Positions 35,509 to 48,228 of a stretch of DNA of 64,000 nt are shown one piece after another (positions within the stretch are counted from its first letter, which is position 1; every line of letters begins with the position of its first letter). The position numbers were made by a program, and so were the translations under genes. The notes beneath the pieces were generated by a model. That model was not told where the DNA came from. It ran no database searches and saw only the letters and a program-made list of their open reading frames with translations. Origin of the DNA: Coccinella septempunctata (taxonomy: Eukaryota > Arthropoda > Insecta > Coleoptera > Coccinellidae); assembly GCF_907165205.1 (NCBI RefSeq), contig NC_058197.1, positions 17,338,766 through 17,402,765 of the forward strand, written 5' to 3'.

Positions 35509-38500
35509 TCACTCGAATCTCAATTTTTTCGCCATCGAATCGATAAACGCATACCTCTGCAACCTAACGACCGGCTGAAGGTTCAAAAAGTCCGTTTTCC
35601 TCTTGAAAATCAACTTGACACCCGATATATTCTCCCCTCCGTAAACCGAGAACTCACCGGCTGTCTCTTGCACTTCGTTCTCACTGGTTTCCGGACTCTC
35701 CGAGTACAGATTCCTGAATCTCTTCTTCTTTTTCTTAACCTTACCGTCTACCTTCTTCAATTGTAATTTCAGATCTTTGTTCGGGGAATTCTCCACGGTT
35801 TTCTTGATCTCGTAATTGTCTTCTGTCGGTTTAGTGGTCTGTTGGTTTATCTGTAACTGTTGCATCTTTTTCTTGAAGTATATTATTCTTCGTATCTGTT
35901 TGATTTCTTCCGAACTGAGTTGTTCTTTTCTCAGGAATTTATGCATCAGTATGTCGTCCTCGTTTGGTACCCTGTTCTTTGTCGTCTTTGGTATTTGGAT
36001 ATTTAACGAATTCAGTTTTAAATCGACTTCTTCCTTGTAGTTTTTCAACCCGTTTTCACTAGTATTGGATTTTGAACTATTCTGATACGAATTTTTCAGT
36101 TCGTTATCGATCAGACTTGTATCGAAGTCGTTTATATCTATTATTAGTTTATTCTTTGAACCTTTTAAGGTTTCCAACTTGTTTTTTTCTAAAAAACAAT
36201 GGGCAAATGCGTCTGTTATACAGTCTTTGGGGGAGTTTGAATCTTCCCAGTCGTTTCGGACAACCTCCGACTTCTGTAACCTTCTAACTATACTATTTTG
36301 GTATTTAGGATTTGTACCTTCGTTCTTATCTTCACAATCATCCCTTGTCCTTTCCTCGAAGTTGTCGGAGCAGGATGAGGTAACCTCGCAACAACTAGAA
36401 TTCGAATCCTGCCTGATTTTCACGGTTTTCGTTTGTGTGGTGTGCACCTCGTTTATCTGGACATTGTCATCGAAGGAAACTCTTCTCCTGACAGTTCCTG
36501 TGGATTCGTACTTGTTATCAACGGTTTTTCTCCTATTTGTCGTATTGGGTTCGTTTATTTCCAAGATCAATTGATTGGGTATTGCAGTCTTGTAGTTTTT
36601 CAATTGGTTATCGATGGAAATTCTGTTGAGCAAAGGTTCTGATTGGTCTGAGGTGTTACCAGTCGAGAGAGATCTAAACGGTGATATGTTCAACGTTCTA
36701 CAAGTGGTCGCTTCCTGAAAGTGACGATGTTATTATTTTGGTACACGGTAAATAGGGGATATTTACCTCAGAGTTGCATCTCAGAAGGCCGGTGCGTTCG
36801 GAATTCATAAACTGAAGCCTCCTGGGGTCCTTGACGCAATTGGCCATCTTCTCGAACTGCTTCCCCGAGTAAATAGTGGACGGTTTGGGGCGGTTCCTCT
36901 GATCGTCGCACACCTTAGATTCCTCCACCCTGGCGACCTTGGCCGCCCTCTCGGGCACCTTGGACTCCTCCGTTTTCCTCTTGCGGCTGTTGTACTCCTG
37001 GATGCTGAGCTTCTTCTTCAAATTTGAATGGTCTTTTCTTGAGAGGTAGTGTTCGTTCGCGTGCTTGGTCAGGGAGAGGTCCCTGGGCGCGGACACCTTC
37101 GGGAATCTGGGGTGTTTCTCCAGGGCGTTGGGGGGCCTGGCCACCTCCGGTTCGTTCGGGGCCCGGACCTCCTGAAAATTTTGAGCCGTCGGAGGCGCCG
37201 GTTGGACTGCTAGCTGAGAGGTGCTGGTCGGTTTTTCGTCCGTCTTCTTCTTATCTGAAACGAGAGGGGGCGATTGAGGGAGTCTTTTTTTAAGGCGGTT
37301 TGAGTCTTTATGATCGATTGGGGAAAAGAACAAGATTGGTCAGTTTTACATGACCCTCCAGGCTCAGGATTAATGTGATCATGAAGGACCTGTAGTAGTT
37401 GGGGTGCCCTATAGGGAAATTCGGGATTTACTCGAGCGTGTCGGATTAATATAAGGGTAGATACCTTGGACCCTGTAGAGTAAGTCACGTGTACATAAAA
37501 ATCATTTAAAAAAAAACACAATCTGACACTCTCAGCAAGCCGAAACAATAACAACTGGCTTTAAAGCTCAGAAAAATAGGTACTGTTGAATTATCTCCTC
37601 TCCTGGGCTTTAAATCGTTTTCGCGTTCATTATTAAAGTTTTAGAGCATAAGATTTTCTTAAAATTACGTCCGAAGTAATTTTCTCATACCCTTTCGCAT
37701 GTATGGCTAGCTACTGTAACTCGAAAACGATTGAGAGTACGTAAAATTGCTTCAGACAAAAGTTTTGTAGAATTTTATTATCTACAACTTTCATAATGAA
37801 TACAAATATGATTAGAGGTAAAGGAAAGGAGATATTTGAAGAAAAATCATTGTAATCATCTTCAAACTGTCAGATTAAGAAATCTCCCCTGATTAAACCT
37901 TTTTTTCTTTCTACTATCTAATCTTCTAGCCCTCCACAACGCTCGAGTAAATACCGATTTAGCATCGTGGGCTTCCCAACTATAGGGTCAAGGGCAAAAG
38001 TACAAGGTTCATCGACTGTATCAAGTCTATGTAGGGGTTCTTTGAAACCACAGCGTCCCATAAGAGATCACAAAGAGTTTAGAGTGTTTAGGTTGCCGAA
38101 TGAGTTGAACACTGCTGCGCATCCCCCTTATTTGTACTCTAAAACGTGGGCTGAGTGATGCTGCCAGCTGATAATGATCTAACAGAGACTCGACTGACCG
38201 TGAGGATTTAAATAAACCTTTCAGTCCACTTTCTCTCGATCTGGCGCATTGATGAACAGCAAAAGACTCAAAAATTAGTTGAGGACTTAGGAATTAGGAG
38301 AGGACTGCGCCTCCTCAGATACTAGAACTCTGGAACTGGAGGGCAAAGCTGCAGATGGCTTAGTTGGGGGGGACAATAGACCTTAAGGTCCCTACTGAAC
38401 TAAAAACCGAGTACATACCTGAATTTGCACCCGACGAAGGTTCCTTGAGGATCACAGAGGCTATAATATTAATCCTTTGCTTATTCTCGTCCACCGATCT

Positions 38501-41500
38501 CCTTCTAACCTTCTCCTTATCCTTCGTCTTGACCTCTGAATCCTTCTTCTTAGCACCGTCGCCACCCTTAACCTTGTGCACGGCAGAGCACACTTGGTTT
38601 TTATCCACCTTGACCATCTTGGGCACCTTCCTAACCTCACTCCTGACCTCCTTCTCCAGCGAGCCTTCGTCGACGCCCTGCGTCTTATCCGCGTCGTCCC
38701 CGAAAACGTACTGGGAATACTTCAGTCGTATCTTTTCCTTCCTCATCTTCCTCTGCTTGATCAGCTCCTGGAAGGCCACCTGGGACCCTCCCTTCGGCCT
38801 GGACGCTGCGCGCGCCGATTTCAGCGGTTTCTTATCCTTGACCTCAACGTTAACCTTCTGGGTGGGTGAGGCCGGTTCTGGTTTCGTCTTGACCTTTCTG
38901 AATTCCCGGAGGGAGCTGTGGGTTTTGGGGGGGGCTTGGGACTGCTCGTCTTCGTAAAGTTTCTTGGATGCTTTGGTGCATAAGACGGGCTTTTGGTCGA
39001 CCACCAGCTCGTCGCTCTTGAGGTCGAGGTTTATCTCTTCCTCCAAACTTTCGTCGCCTATTATAATCTCGTTTTCGTTCAGTATTATATCCTCGAATAT
39101 ATCCATCGTTTCTGGTTGGGTACTGGTGATTTCTTCGTTCCTCAGAAGGTTCTCTTCATCCTCAGACGAGCTGATAGTTTTAGGAGGCGATTTATCCTCG
39201 TTTTCCTCAGTCTTACCCACGCAAGTTTCCTGGTACATCTCCAGCGTTTCCAACTCATTCTGGGTGGTTTCAAGGACCCCATGTTCACTTACACGATCCA
39301 AATGTTCGTAATTATCGTTTATATCCACAGTGGCGCTGCTAGAAATCGGTACAACAGTGATAACCTTCTTCCCGTTGATCTGGTTCACGCTAATCTCCAC
39401 CAATTCACCGCAAATCTCCAACAGGACCACGTTCTCCTCGATCTTGAGCACGCTCCTGTATTGGAAGTCTTCCAATTGCGATTTTTCCTCGTCCTGTTCG
39501 TCTTTGACCTCTTTCTTCAGCAGAGGCTCCACGAACCTCTGCTCGAAGGTGATCTCTTCCTTCGTATGCTTCTTGTGGTCTTCCACCAAATCCTCTTTTT
39601 TCATGGGAGTATTTTTCTCTATTTCCTCCACCGTTTTTGTGCTTGGCGTTTCATTCTTCGGGGCATCTACTTCAACCGTGGCTTCTCTTTGTGAAGGTTC
39701 AGTTCTTTGAATAACCGAAAACCTGCAGGGTCTCTGCGAAGCCTCTTCCACAAAATCCATCTTGTTATCTTCGTTTTCTTGTATTGCTTCTTCGTCTTCG
39801 GTATCGAGCTTCATTCTTTTATTGCCATTTTCAGTTTTAGCTTCTTCTTTTTTGCAGGAAAAAGTTTCAGGTAGACATCTCTTGAGATTTTCTGCTTCCT
39901 CAGGTAGGTGGAGATCCTCAGATACTTCGTTCTCCTCTTTTTCCATCGGAGTTTCATCGATCTCTTCAATCTTATCCTTTTCCAAGTCTTCTTTTCCTTC
40001 AGGTACTACTGGGAGAGGAATTTCGGAATTTTGTTTGGTTTCTTCCTTCGTGGAAGAGTTTTGCGTCTTTTTCAGGTTATCGCCACCCTCTGAAAGCTCT
40101 TCCACGGTAGATGTTCCTTTGTTTTCTACAGTCTCATCACTTATTTTCACCTCAAGATAGGTAGTTTCAGATTTTTCCATGTTTTCATCTTCTTGTGTTG
40201 TATTCTCAGAGTTTTCTTCAGATGCATCGTTCGAAAAAGCCCTTTTTTCTTCTACTTCTTCCCCGGAAGGTACTTCTACTTCTGCACTGTCTTTCATGGG
40301 AGAAATGTCAGTGTTTTCCCTTTCTTCATCGATTTGAGGATTTGTATCAATTTCTTCTTCACTTCCCGATTTACAATTTATGTAACATTCTGATCCATTG
40401 AAGCTGGTTGATTCGGAAATTTGACCTATAACTTCTTGAGACTTGTCTTCGCTTGTTTCTTCATCTTGGTTTTCTTCATTCTGCTTCGTTTCAAGGTTAG
40501 AAAGCTCACTTTCCACATCAGGACAATGGACTTCTTTATCTTCACTCGAGCATTCGATTGAATTTTCTTCATTTTCTGTGTAGCTTTTTGTTTCTTCAGT
40601 CAAATCATTTTTCTTGACGGTTTCATCTGTCTCTTCATTATCTTGACTTGGAGGAGTATTTATCTGAGTAGCACTCTCTATTTCTTCACTATCTTGACCT
40701 GGATTTGTATTTATCTGTGTTTCTGTTTCTTTATTATCTTGGCTTGGAGCTGTATTTATCTGAGGAGCAGTATCAGCTTCATTCTCACTTGAAACCTTTT
40801 CTATTTCCTCGCAATTATTCAGAGTTTGATTCGAGTTAGAACCGATACGATAAATAATATCGTCCACTGAAAATATGCGTTTTCTTTTTATTCCAGTTCT
40901 GGGAATCTCGATAAACTTATCTTCCGAATACTCCAACTTGCTCTTCGTTTTATCTTCGTCACTTTCAGGAATTTCGGTGGTTTCTTCCTTCGTCACCGAA
41001 ACTTCAGTGGTTTCTTCCCCTGTCACTGAAACTTCGGTGGTTTCTTCCCCAGTCACTGAAACTTCGGTGGTCTCTTCCCTTGTCACTGAAACTTCGGTGG
41101 TTTCTTCCTTTGTCACCAAAACTTCGGTGGTTTCTTTCTTTGTCAATGAAACTTCGGTGGTTTCTTCCCCTGTCACTGAAACTTCGGTGGTTTCTTCCCT
41201 TGTCACTGAAACTTCGATGGTTTTTTCCTCTGTCACTAAATCTTCAGTGGTTTCTTCCTTTGTCAGTGGAACTTCGGTGGTTTCTTCCGTTGTCACTGGA
41301 AATTCAGTGGGTTCTTCCGTTGTCTTTGAAATTTCGGTGGTTTCTTCCATTGTCGCTGAAATTTCGGTGATTTCTTCTGTTGTCACTGAAACTTCAGTGG
41401 TTTCTTCCCTTTTCACTGATTCTTCTGGGGGAAGCACGGCTTCATTTTCCGTTTCTGGCTTACTCTCATTGGCTGGACCCATTTCTTCAGTTTTCAAAAC

Positions 41501-44500
41501 TGAAACTTCTGTTGGGGTTTCTGGAGATACAGGAGGAGCTTCAGAGTTTTCGGCTACATGTGTTATTTCCCCTTTATCGTCTTCCTTGGTTTCTTCTTTC
41601 TTCTCTTGGGAAGTTTCAACGGTATTTTCAGTATCTTGATTATCCTTCTCACTCTTCTGGTAGGTGTGTTCTTCGAAACCATCGAAAATCAAGGGCATAT
41701 GCTTGATTGTTGTAGCTTCGTCTTGCAAATGGTCGTTTTTCTTCAGTTCTTCATGTGTTTCTACTGGTTTTTCTTCTTTTTTCTCGGATATTTCCTGTTC
41801 CTCGTTCTCGCTCTTACTGGTCCTCCTAGACGTGGTGCTCAAATCGATGATGGCCTCGTTCTCTTCGACCCCAGGCGAACCGGTCCTCAAGTCCTTAGGG
41901 TTGGACGTATCCAGGTCGAGGTTCAAATAGTCTGGAATCCTCGAGTTCAAACCATCGTCCATCTTCATAACCTGGTGGTTCTCCATCGGCATGTGCATGT
42001 TGGCGGAGGTCAGAGTATCCTGGACTATCTTATCCAGCTCCTCGTGCGCCTCCTTCAGGATGGCCTCCTCGTTCATCACGTTGGAGATCATCGCGTTGGC
42101 ACCCTCATCCTTCTTCTGTTTCGCTTCACAAGGCACTGACGATGGGTTGGGAAGGAGGGACTCGTCGAAGTTGAGCCTGCTCTGGGCGGAGGGTATGACG
42201 ATGCAGGAGTTCTGCTGAGGCACTTCGTGGTAGGTCTCCGTTGGTTTATCGGGGGTTCTCGGGCTGTCGCTATGGTGTAGACTGAGGTTCAAGGACGCGT
42301 CGCCGTTCTGGACTATCGGGGACACCTGGTGGGGGGCGTTCATCCTGTTGTACCCCGGCTGGTGGTAGGGACGTTGGGCGTTGCCGTCCATACTCTGGTG
42401 ATTGGCGATCACGTTGATCGTAGCGGCCGTCTGATGTTCCTGAGTCGTTGGTCTGTTCACCAGACAGTCCCCCTTGGGGTTTTCGATGATGTGAAGGCTA
42501 ACCACCCTGTCTTGACTGTCCGCAGGTAGAACCCCGGTTTCACCACTAGTTTTATCCAGTATCTTTATAGCCCCAGTGTTATCGATGGAAACGTTACTCT
42601 TGAAGATATACTGCCCGTTTTCTGACGCTATAAGAGGTACCCCATTCTCCAGGTACTGCGGTAATTCCGAGGCATTTATCACGTACACCTCGTTGGTCTC
42701 GTCCCTGTTCAGCCTGGAGATGTACTTGGGGTTCTCGATGGTGGTGGGTATCTCCGCCGTGGGTTCCTCCTCGGCCCAGTTCTCCAGGTACTGCCGTATG
42801 TTGTTGGAGGCCACGTGGTTCTCCGTCATCTCCTGCGCGTGGTGGTTGGGCATGTACTGCGCGTGCGCCCTCGGGTGCGGATGTTGCTGCGGGTGATGGT
42901 AGTAGTCCTGGGGCACGGCCGGCGGCCTGCGCTGCTGGTAGTGCTGGGCGTAGGCGGGGTAGTTGGGGTACCCCGTCTGGATCTTCTGAGGTACCGGAGG
43001 GAAGCCCATGCCGATCTCCATGTTTTCAGCGTACGTCCGTCGGGGTGACATGCTGCGTTCCATGTTCATCGCGTAACGTCCCATGGACGTGTTCATCTGG
43101 GCGGATCTGGGGTAGTTGCAGCTCGGGTAGTTGTACTGCTGCGCCGTCATGTTCCGGTGGGGGTAGTTGGGGGGGTAGGTCGTGTTTGATGGCGGTAAAG
43201 GCGTGGGGTAGTATCTGAAACGAAAGTTCAATAAATCTGGGTCTTCTCCTCAAAAAAACCTAAGTATTTGTAGAGTTCTTCCGAAGGCTCTTAGTGATTC
43301 TTACCGTTGTTTCTGGGCGTACATCCGGCTCTGCTCCATGGGGCTGTACTCGGTGGGGAACTCCCTGATGTGATGGTGTTCGGTCATGAACGACCTGGCC
43401 AGATGGGGGTCCATCCGCTGGAAGGGAGTCAGGGAGGCGTTGTCCAGGGGTCCGTAGTTTCTCGACTGGGGAATGTTGTACTTGAGGAACGGCGGTATCT
43501 GGTGGTTGAAGGCGCCCTCCTTCGGAATGTACTGAGATTCAGGCTTGTAGGGGGAATGCATCTGCGGAGAAAAATATAGGCATAGGCTTTCGGAATTGCT
43601 TGCAATAGATTCAGCGTGTTCGAAAACCTACATTTTCATACCAAAATTTCAAATATCTGGCCCTGTTTAGGAGAAAATAATTTTTTTTGTTTTTCCACTT
43701 TTCATTTTCGAGTTGACTTCGAAGAGCTCTCTGGAGTGCAATTCTCCATCGAATCATTAACTGTTTGGTTTTCTAGAATCTTCAAAACAAATTTCATGCA
43801 CTCCATGTCCTAAGACAGTAATAGAACATCCTGATTTTAAGACAGAGTAGCAAATAGGTCATTTTAGGGGGGTCTAACCCCTTGCTCATTTTTGACCCAA
43901 AAAATCGAGATTTTCGAAATCGATTTTTGTGCTAGGGTGGAAGCCTAGGCAACGCTGATTATATAACTGAAAATCCCAATTGGATCAGACGAATATAACA
44001 GGAAATATCGCAGATTGAAAATTGCAATTTTTGAAAAATGCCATTTCCTAGACGAAAATCTGAACGAAGCGAGATAGGCTTTCGAAATTGCTCGCAATAG
44101 ATTCAGCGTGCTTGAAAACCTATATTTTCATACCAAAATTTCAAATATCTGCCCCAGTTTAGGAGAAATTAATTTTTTGTTGTATTTCCACTTTTAATTT
44201 TCTTGTTGACTTCGAAGAGCTCTCTAGAGTGTAATTCTCTATCTACTGTTTATTTTTCTAGAATCTACAGAACAACTTCTATGCATATAAATCGTATTTT
44301 CAATTTAATGTAGTTTTGTACATAGATCGGTTGGTTTCATTCAAAAGGGAGGATTTAGAAGGGGTTGCGTTGCACTGGGACCTTAAGATCTTCAGTGTGC
44401 CCCATCAGAGCTCCTACAAGATTCTTGCCCTTAGTATTTTTTTGCTTTTCATCCTCCTCCTCCTCTCCACAGAATCTGCACTCGTCAGTTCCTGCCAGAC

Positions 44501-46448
44501 CCACCCTCTTTAGGCCCCAAAAGCTTTTGTCTTTGTCTCATACAAATATTTCAACAATAGATTCTTGAGGTCAAAAAGAACACATTTCATTCGATAAAAC
44601 CGTTTGTGAGATAGAACTAAAAAACATTTTTTTATGGTTTTTCAACAGCCTGTATCTTTTGAAACGAACCGAATCGGAAAAAAAAGTAAAGGAAGCGTTT
44701 CTTTTGACCTCAAGAATCTACTTTTGAAATATTTATACGAGTCAAAGCTCCACCTTGCATATTTCTTAGGTCCCCCCCTAAGAAACATTTTTGAGTCTTT
44801 CTAGTCTCGAGAGTAATTCTCCTTCAGTTTTTTCCTTCGACAGGGAACACAGGCCAAACAAACCTTGTTATTTTTGTCTAACTCATTGAGAATCCTTACT
44901 CGGTGCTTTGATCCTAACCTGGCTGCCAGAACGTACAGCTATATCACATTTCTGCCAGGTTTATTTCCTACTCGAAAGATTTCTCAGGAAAAACCCCTAT
45001 TCGCTCAACTTACTTGTGAACCCTGCGGCTCCTTGTGCATGTACTGATGATGCATGGACATGTCCGGAGGATACCCCTGCTGCCCATTGAACTGATGTTC
45101 GGGGTACGCTTTGTTGATGTGGCTTTGCTGAGGGATGTTGCACATGTCTACGTATTCCTTCTCCTTGTGTTTAGACAGAACGGAGGGTGGTAAATGGTCT
45201 AGATGTGGAATGGGTTGTATAACTGGATCAGCGATCTCCGAATATTTGACTGTGGGTTCCTTGTACTGTGAACTGAAAGAGGATTAACGTTAACAAACAA
45301 TAATCAGTAAATTTCGAGATAGACTCACCTGTATTCTTGGTATTGGGGTGGATATCTAAAGTACTCGTTCTGCTTGTGGGGGTAGTGGTTGTGGGGAGCG
45401 ACACGGGCCACATGACTAGAATTCGTGGAGTCCTGATTGACTGCAGACAGTCCCCCGCCGGCCCCCGCAGCCTTATCTACATTTTCCTTCTTCCTGAACT
45501 GCCTCAGAGAACTCGTCGAGTTCGATGTGCTGTTCTGCTGTAAAACCGGTCAAAGTTTAAAATCGACACGTCGGAATCGATAATTCGATACACTTATGAA
45601 AAAAAACTAGGATAATGACGATTTCGTTCGGTGAATTGGCGGATGCGATCGGTGGGCGCATCCGCCAAAAGTTCGAATCTCACCTTCGAAGAAAAACCCG
45701 AGAAAAATTGACTGAACAAACGGCACGGGCCACATACAACGCATACATACGTATTCGAGGTATCTACGCAAATGCCACCTATTCAGAGGAAACATCGTCG
45801 AGAAATACCGAAGAAACAGTAATATCTATTAGCGCGTAGACCAACTACTGTACCCTTTTGTAAACAGTAAGTTGTTAGCACACGTAAGTTCAATTGTGTC
45901 TTATTCATCGAACTTCATCGGCCAATAATGACGATACACGATCGACAAAACTAACCAGGCGACCTGTTACGGGGGTTATCCGACAAGTTTTCCCATCCCC
46001 TAGTGAACACGAGCCTTAGGAGAATCGCGCCAGAAAAAAACAACAACTCACAAGGATTTTTCAAGGGAAGAACTGACTAATCTTTGGGAATTCTCCCTTC
46101 CCCCATTTCAATTCAGTCTTGATGCCGTGGAGATTTTCGTGCGCACCCTGTACGGACCGTCATTAAAAGTGTTTCCAGTAATGAGGCTCCGGTAAAGTTT
46201 AGGGCTGACCGATTATTTGTGCATTTTTCACCGATATATCGGATAGGGGCGAATGAAACTATATAATTGAAACGTGTAATGGATTGAGTCGAAGACTGGC
46301 TGTCGGTTTTAATTTGATTGCGTATTGTTTGTTGACCAGTATCGATACAGAGTGAAATATGAAATTTACTCACCACCGGAGCAGTAACAAAAGGTGACTC
46401 TTGTACAGGAGTAACACCTTCTCCATATTGTAGCCCTGCATTCTGCAT
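35509..46448 (-). CDS. Very large acidic low-complexity protein of unknown function
   Basis: Seven coding exons, 46448-46374, 45537-45329, 45272-45014, 43561-43305, 43214-38419, 37254-36767 and 36714-35509, join in phase into 2429 aa. I do not recognise the family. The N-terminal third is rich in Q, P, Y, H and M. A more ordered-looking segment (IRQYLENWAEEEPTAEIPTT and the following YVINASELPQYLENGVPLIA) lies in the first part of the giant exon. A highly acidic E/T/S-rich region follows, with a 10-residue repeat at about 867-1015. After it come lysine-rich segments, GIKRKRIF, LREFRKVKTK and VKKKKKRFR, which resemble nuclear localisation signals. RRRVSFDD at 2104-2111 fits the PP1-docking RVxF motif. 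The first exon is preceded by a splice acceptor, so an upstream untranslated exon exists, possibly 52228-52368. A nuclear scaffold is only an inference. Confidence 0.75.
37255..38418. other. Intron of the large gene, nothing recognised
   Basis: The 1.16-kb intron between the giant exon and the next exon. It contains a plus-strand open frame of 63 codons at 37967-38158 with no recognisable domain, and no repeat shared with the rest of the window. Confidence 0.45.
40970..41420 (-). repeat. Coding minisatellite, 30-bp unit
   Basis: About fifteen copies of a 30-bp unit inside the giant exon encode the decapeptide EETTEVSVTx, with x mostly G, R or K. The units are exactly 30 bp, so the frame is kept throughout. 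Substitutions between copies often keep E/T/S/V residues. It lies in the most acidic part of the protein. Confidence 0.92.
43582..44286 (-). repeat. Array B of the 494-bp repeat, inverted
   Basis: About 1.4 copies in the opposite orientation to arrays A and C. The landmark AAATTTCAAATATCTG appears at two positions about 492 bp apart, near 43640 and 44135. It lies in the intron 43562-45013 of the large gene, and its left edge is about 20 bases from the splice acceptor of exon 43561-43305. Its right edge stops within the monomer near the GAATTTGTTTTGAAGATTC block. Confidence 0.85.
44535..44760. mobile_element. Short degenerate member of the 672-bp TIR family
   Basis: Left GTCTCATACAAATATTTC plus AGATTCTTGAGGTCAAAA is matched, inverted, by the right end (TTTTGACCTCAAGAATCTAC, then ATACGAGTCAAAG). 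The inner block CGATAAAACCGTTTGTGAGA is shared with the element at 25605-26276. It lies in the same intron as array B. The tips are too degraded to read a target duplication. Confidence 0.65.
45638..45666. repeat. Ten-bp-stem hairpin next to a B-box-like motif
   Basis: GGCGGATGCG and CGCATCCGCC are perfect inverted copies around a 9-base loop, followed 4 bases later by GTTCGAATC, a match to the RNA polymerase III B-box core. No complete tRNA cloverleaf can be drawn. It lies in the intron 45538-46373 of the large gene. Confidence 0.5.
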
Positions 46449-46604
46449 GTGTCACTGAAACGAAAAAAAAATTGAATTAAAAGAATATATTGTATCGGTT
46501 AATAATTGATATCAAAACACCGCAAAATTTACATGTTGGTTCTACATTTCCATATCAAATTATACATTTTGGTAAAGAAGTGTAGAAACCATTTTTTTTA
46601 CTGG

Positions 46605-47583
46605 ATACATATTTGCTACTCTGTCTGAAAATCAGGATGTTATATTACTGTCTCAGGATATTGAGTGCATAGAATTTGTTTTGAAGATTCTAGAAAACCA
46701 AACAGTTGATGATTCAATAGAGAATTGCACTCCATAGAGCTCTTCGAAGTCAACTCGAAAATGAAAAGTGGAAAAACAAACAAAAATTTTTTCTCCTAAA
46801 CTGGGCCAGATATTTGAAATTTTGATATGAAAATATAGGTTTTCAAGCACGCTGAATCTATTGCGAGCAATTCCCAAAGCCTATCTCCCTTCGTTTAGAT
46901 TTTCATCTTGGAAATGGCATTTTTCAAAAATTTGCAATTTTCAATCTGCGATATCTCCTGTTATATTCGACAGATCCAATTGGAATTTTCGGTTATATAA
47001 TCAGCGTTGCCTAGGCTTCCACCCTAGCACAAAAACTCGATTTCGAAAATTTCGATTTTTTGGGTCAAAAATGAGCAAGGGGTTAGACCCCCCTAAAATG
47101 ACCTATTTGCTACTCTGTCTGAAAATCAGAATGTTCTATTACTATCCTAGGATATGGAGTGTATAGAATTAGTTTCGAAGATTCTAGAAAACCAAACAAT
47201 TGATGATTCAACAGAGAATTGCACTCCAGAGAGCTCTTCGAAGTCAACTCGAAAATGAAAAGTGGAAAAACAAAAAAAATTATTTTCTCCTAAACGAGGC
47301 CAGATATTTGAAATTTTGGTATGGAAATATAGGTTTTCGAACACGCTGAATCTATTGCGAGCAATTTCGAAAGCCTATCTCCCTTCGTTTAGATTTTCAT
47401 CTTGAAAATGGCATTTTTCAAAAATGGCCAATTTTCAATCTGCGATATCTCCTGTTATATTCGTCTGATCCAATTGGGATTTTCAGTTATATAATCAGCG
47501 TTGCTTAGGCTTCCACCCTAGCACAAAAACTCGATTTCGAAAATCTCGATTTTTTGGGTCAAAAATGAGCAAGGGGTTAAACC
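46605..47583 (+). repeat. Array C of the 494-bp repeat, left part
   Basis: Two copies in the plus orientation (landmark at 46805 and 47299). The sequence is interrupted inside the block GAGCAAGGGGTTAAACC by a transposon that starts at 47584. The array resumes at 50024. Confidence 0.9.
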
Positions 47584-47931
47584 GTTACCTCCGAGAAGAA
47601 AAGGCCTAGGTGCTTGTGACGTATAGCGCTGTGACGTCAGCACTGCGAGGTCTAACGTTTAACCCTCTCACCTTACGCGGATCGCGAATCGACGAATCAA
47701 AGCTTCGAACGCGAAAATCACGTGAGAGCGTCTATGGTCTTAATTGGTCTATGCAAGAACCCGCCAAAAAATGGCCTGCCGCCTGCCGTTTATAGACAAC
47801 TCAGTTTGGCGAGTCTGAATTGCGCGTGACGGTGAAAGTTTAAATCTTTTTCGAATAATTTAGTTAAAGAATAGTGAAAAGTACTTTTCAATACTATTTG
47901 TGTTGTGAGTGATATTAGGACATAATTTATA

Positions 47932-48123
47932 ATGCCGTACTCATGTTGTTTTCCTAGTTGTAGAGGAAACTACAAAAATGGACCAAAAGTGCATGCATTC
48001 CGTTTTCCTACAGACACCAAAATGTGTAGCAAGAGGATGCTTGCTATTCCTATCCTAGAAAAAATTTCAACCCATCTGTACATAGCAGATTCTGTGAGTT
48101 GCATTTTTCAGAAGAAAACATAG
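47932..48123 (+). pseudogene. THAP domain fragment of a transposase
   Basis: The frame MPYSCCFPSCRGNYKNGPKV, followed by HAFRFPTDTK, is the start of a THAP zinc finger of the type common in arthropod transposases. The CC..C spacing, the FRFP block and the AIP segment are present. The expected tryptophan is missing, and the CxxH part is not intact before the TAG. It is decayed and not a host gene. Confidence 0.75.
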
Positions 48124-48228
48124 TCAAGTTTTCTTCAGCAACGGACTCGAAGAGTGGTGAGACCTTATCGGTTAGATTAAATTTATAATGACGAGTTAGT
48201 TGTCGAAGATAATTACACCCTTATAAAA

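Noticed and set aside
40970..41420. Regular 30-bp repeats as a possible CRISPR array
   Set aside because: There are no unique spacers, the units abut without interruption and they are translated within a large exon of a eukaryotic gene.
38364..42896. Several long plus-strand frames opposite the giant exon, including a serine/valine repeat protein
   Set aside because: They mirror the minus-strand acidic repeats codon for codon. Only the minus strand joins other exons in phase.
43616..43813. Repeated 65-codon frames inside the 494-bp arrays annotated as genes
   Set aside because: They recur because the DNA is repeated; there is no start context, splice structure or known domain. Kept only as a finding.
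45615..45839. Plus-strand 74-codon frame (MTISFGELADAIGG...) as a gene
   Set aside because: It lies in an intron of the large gene, has no recognisable family and overlaps the hairpin; no supporting splice or poly(A) signal.
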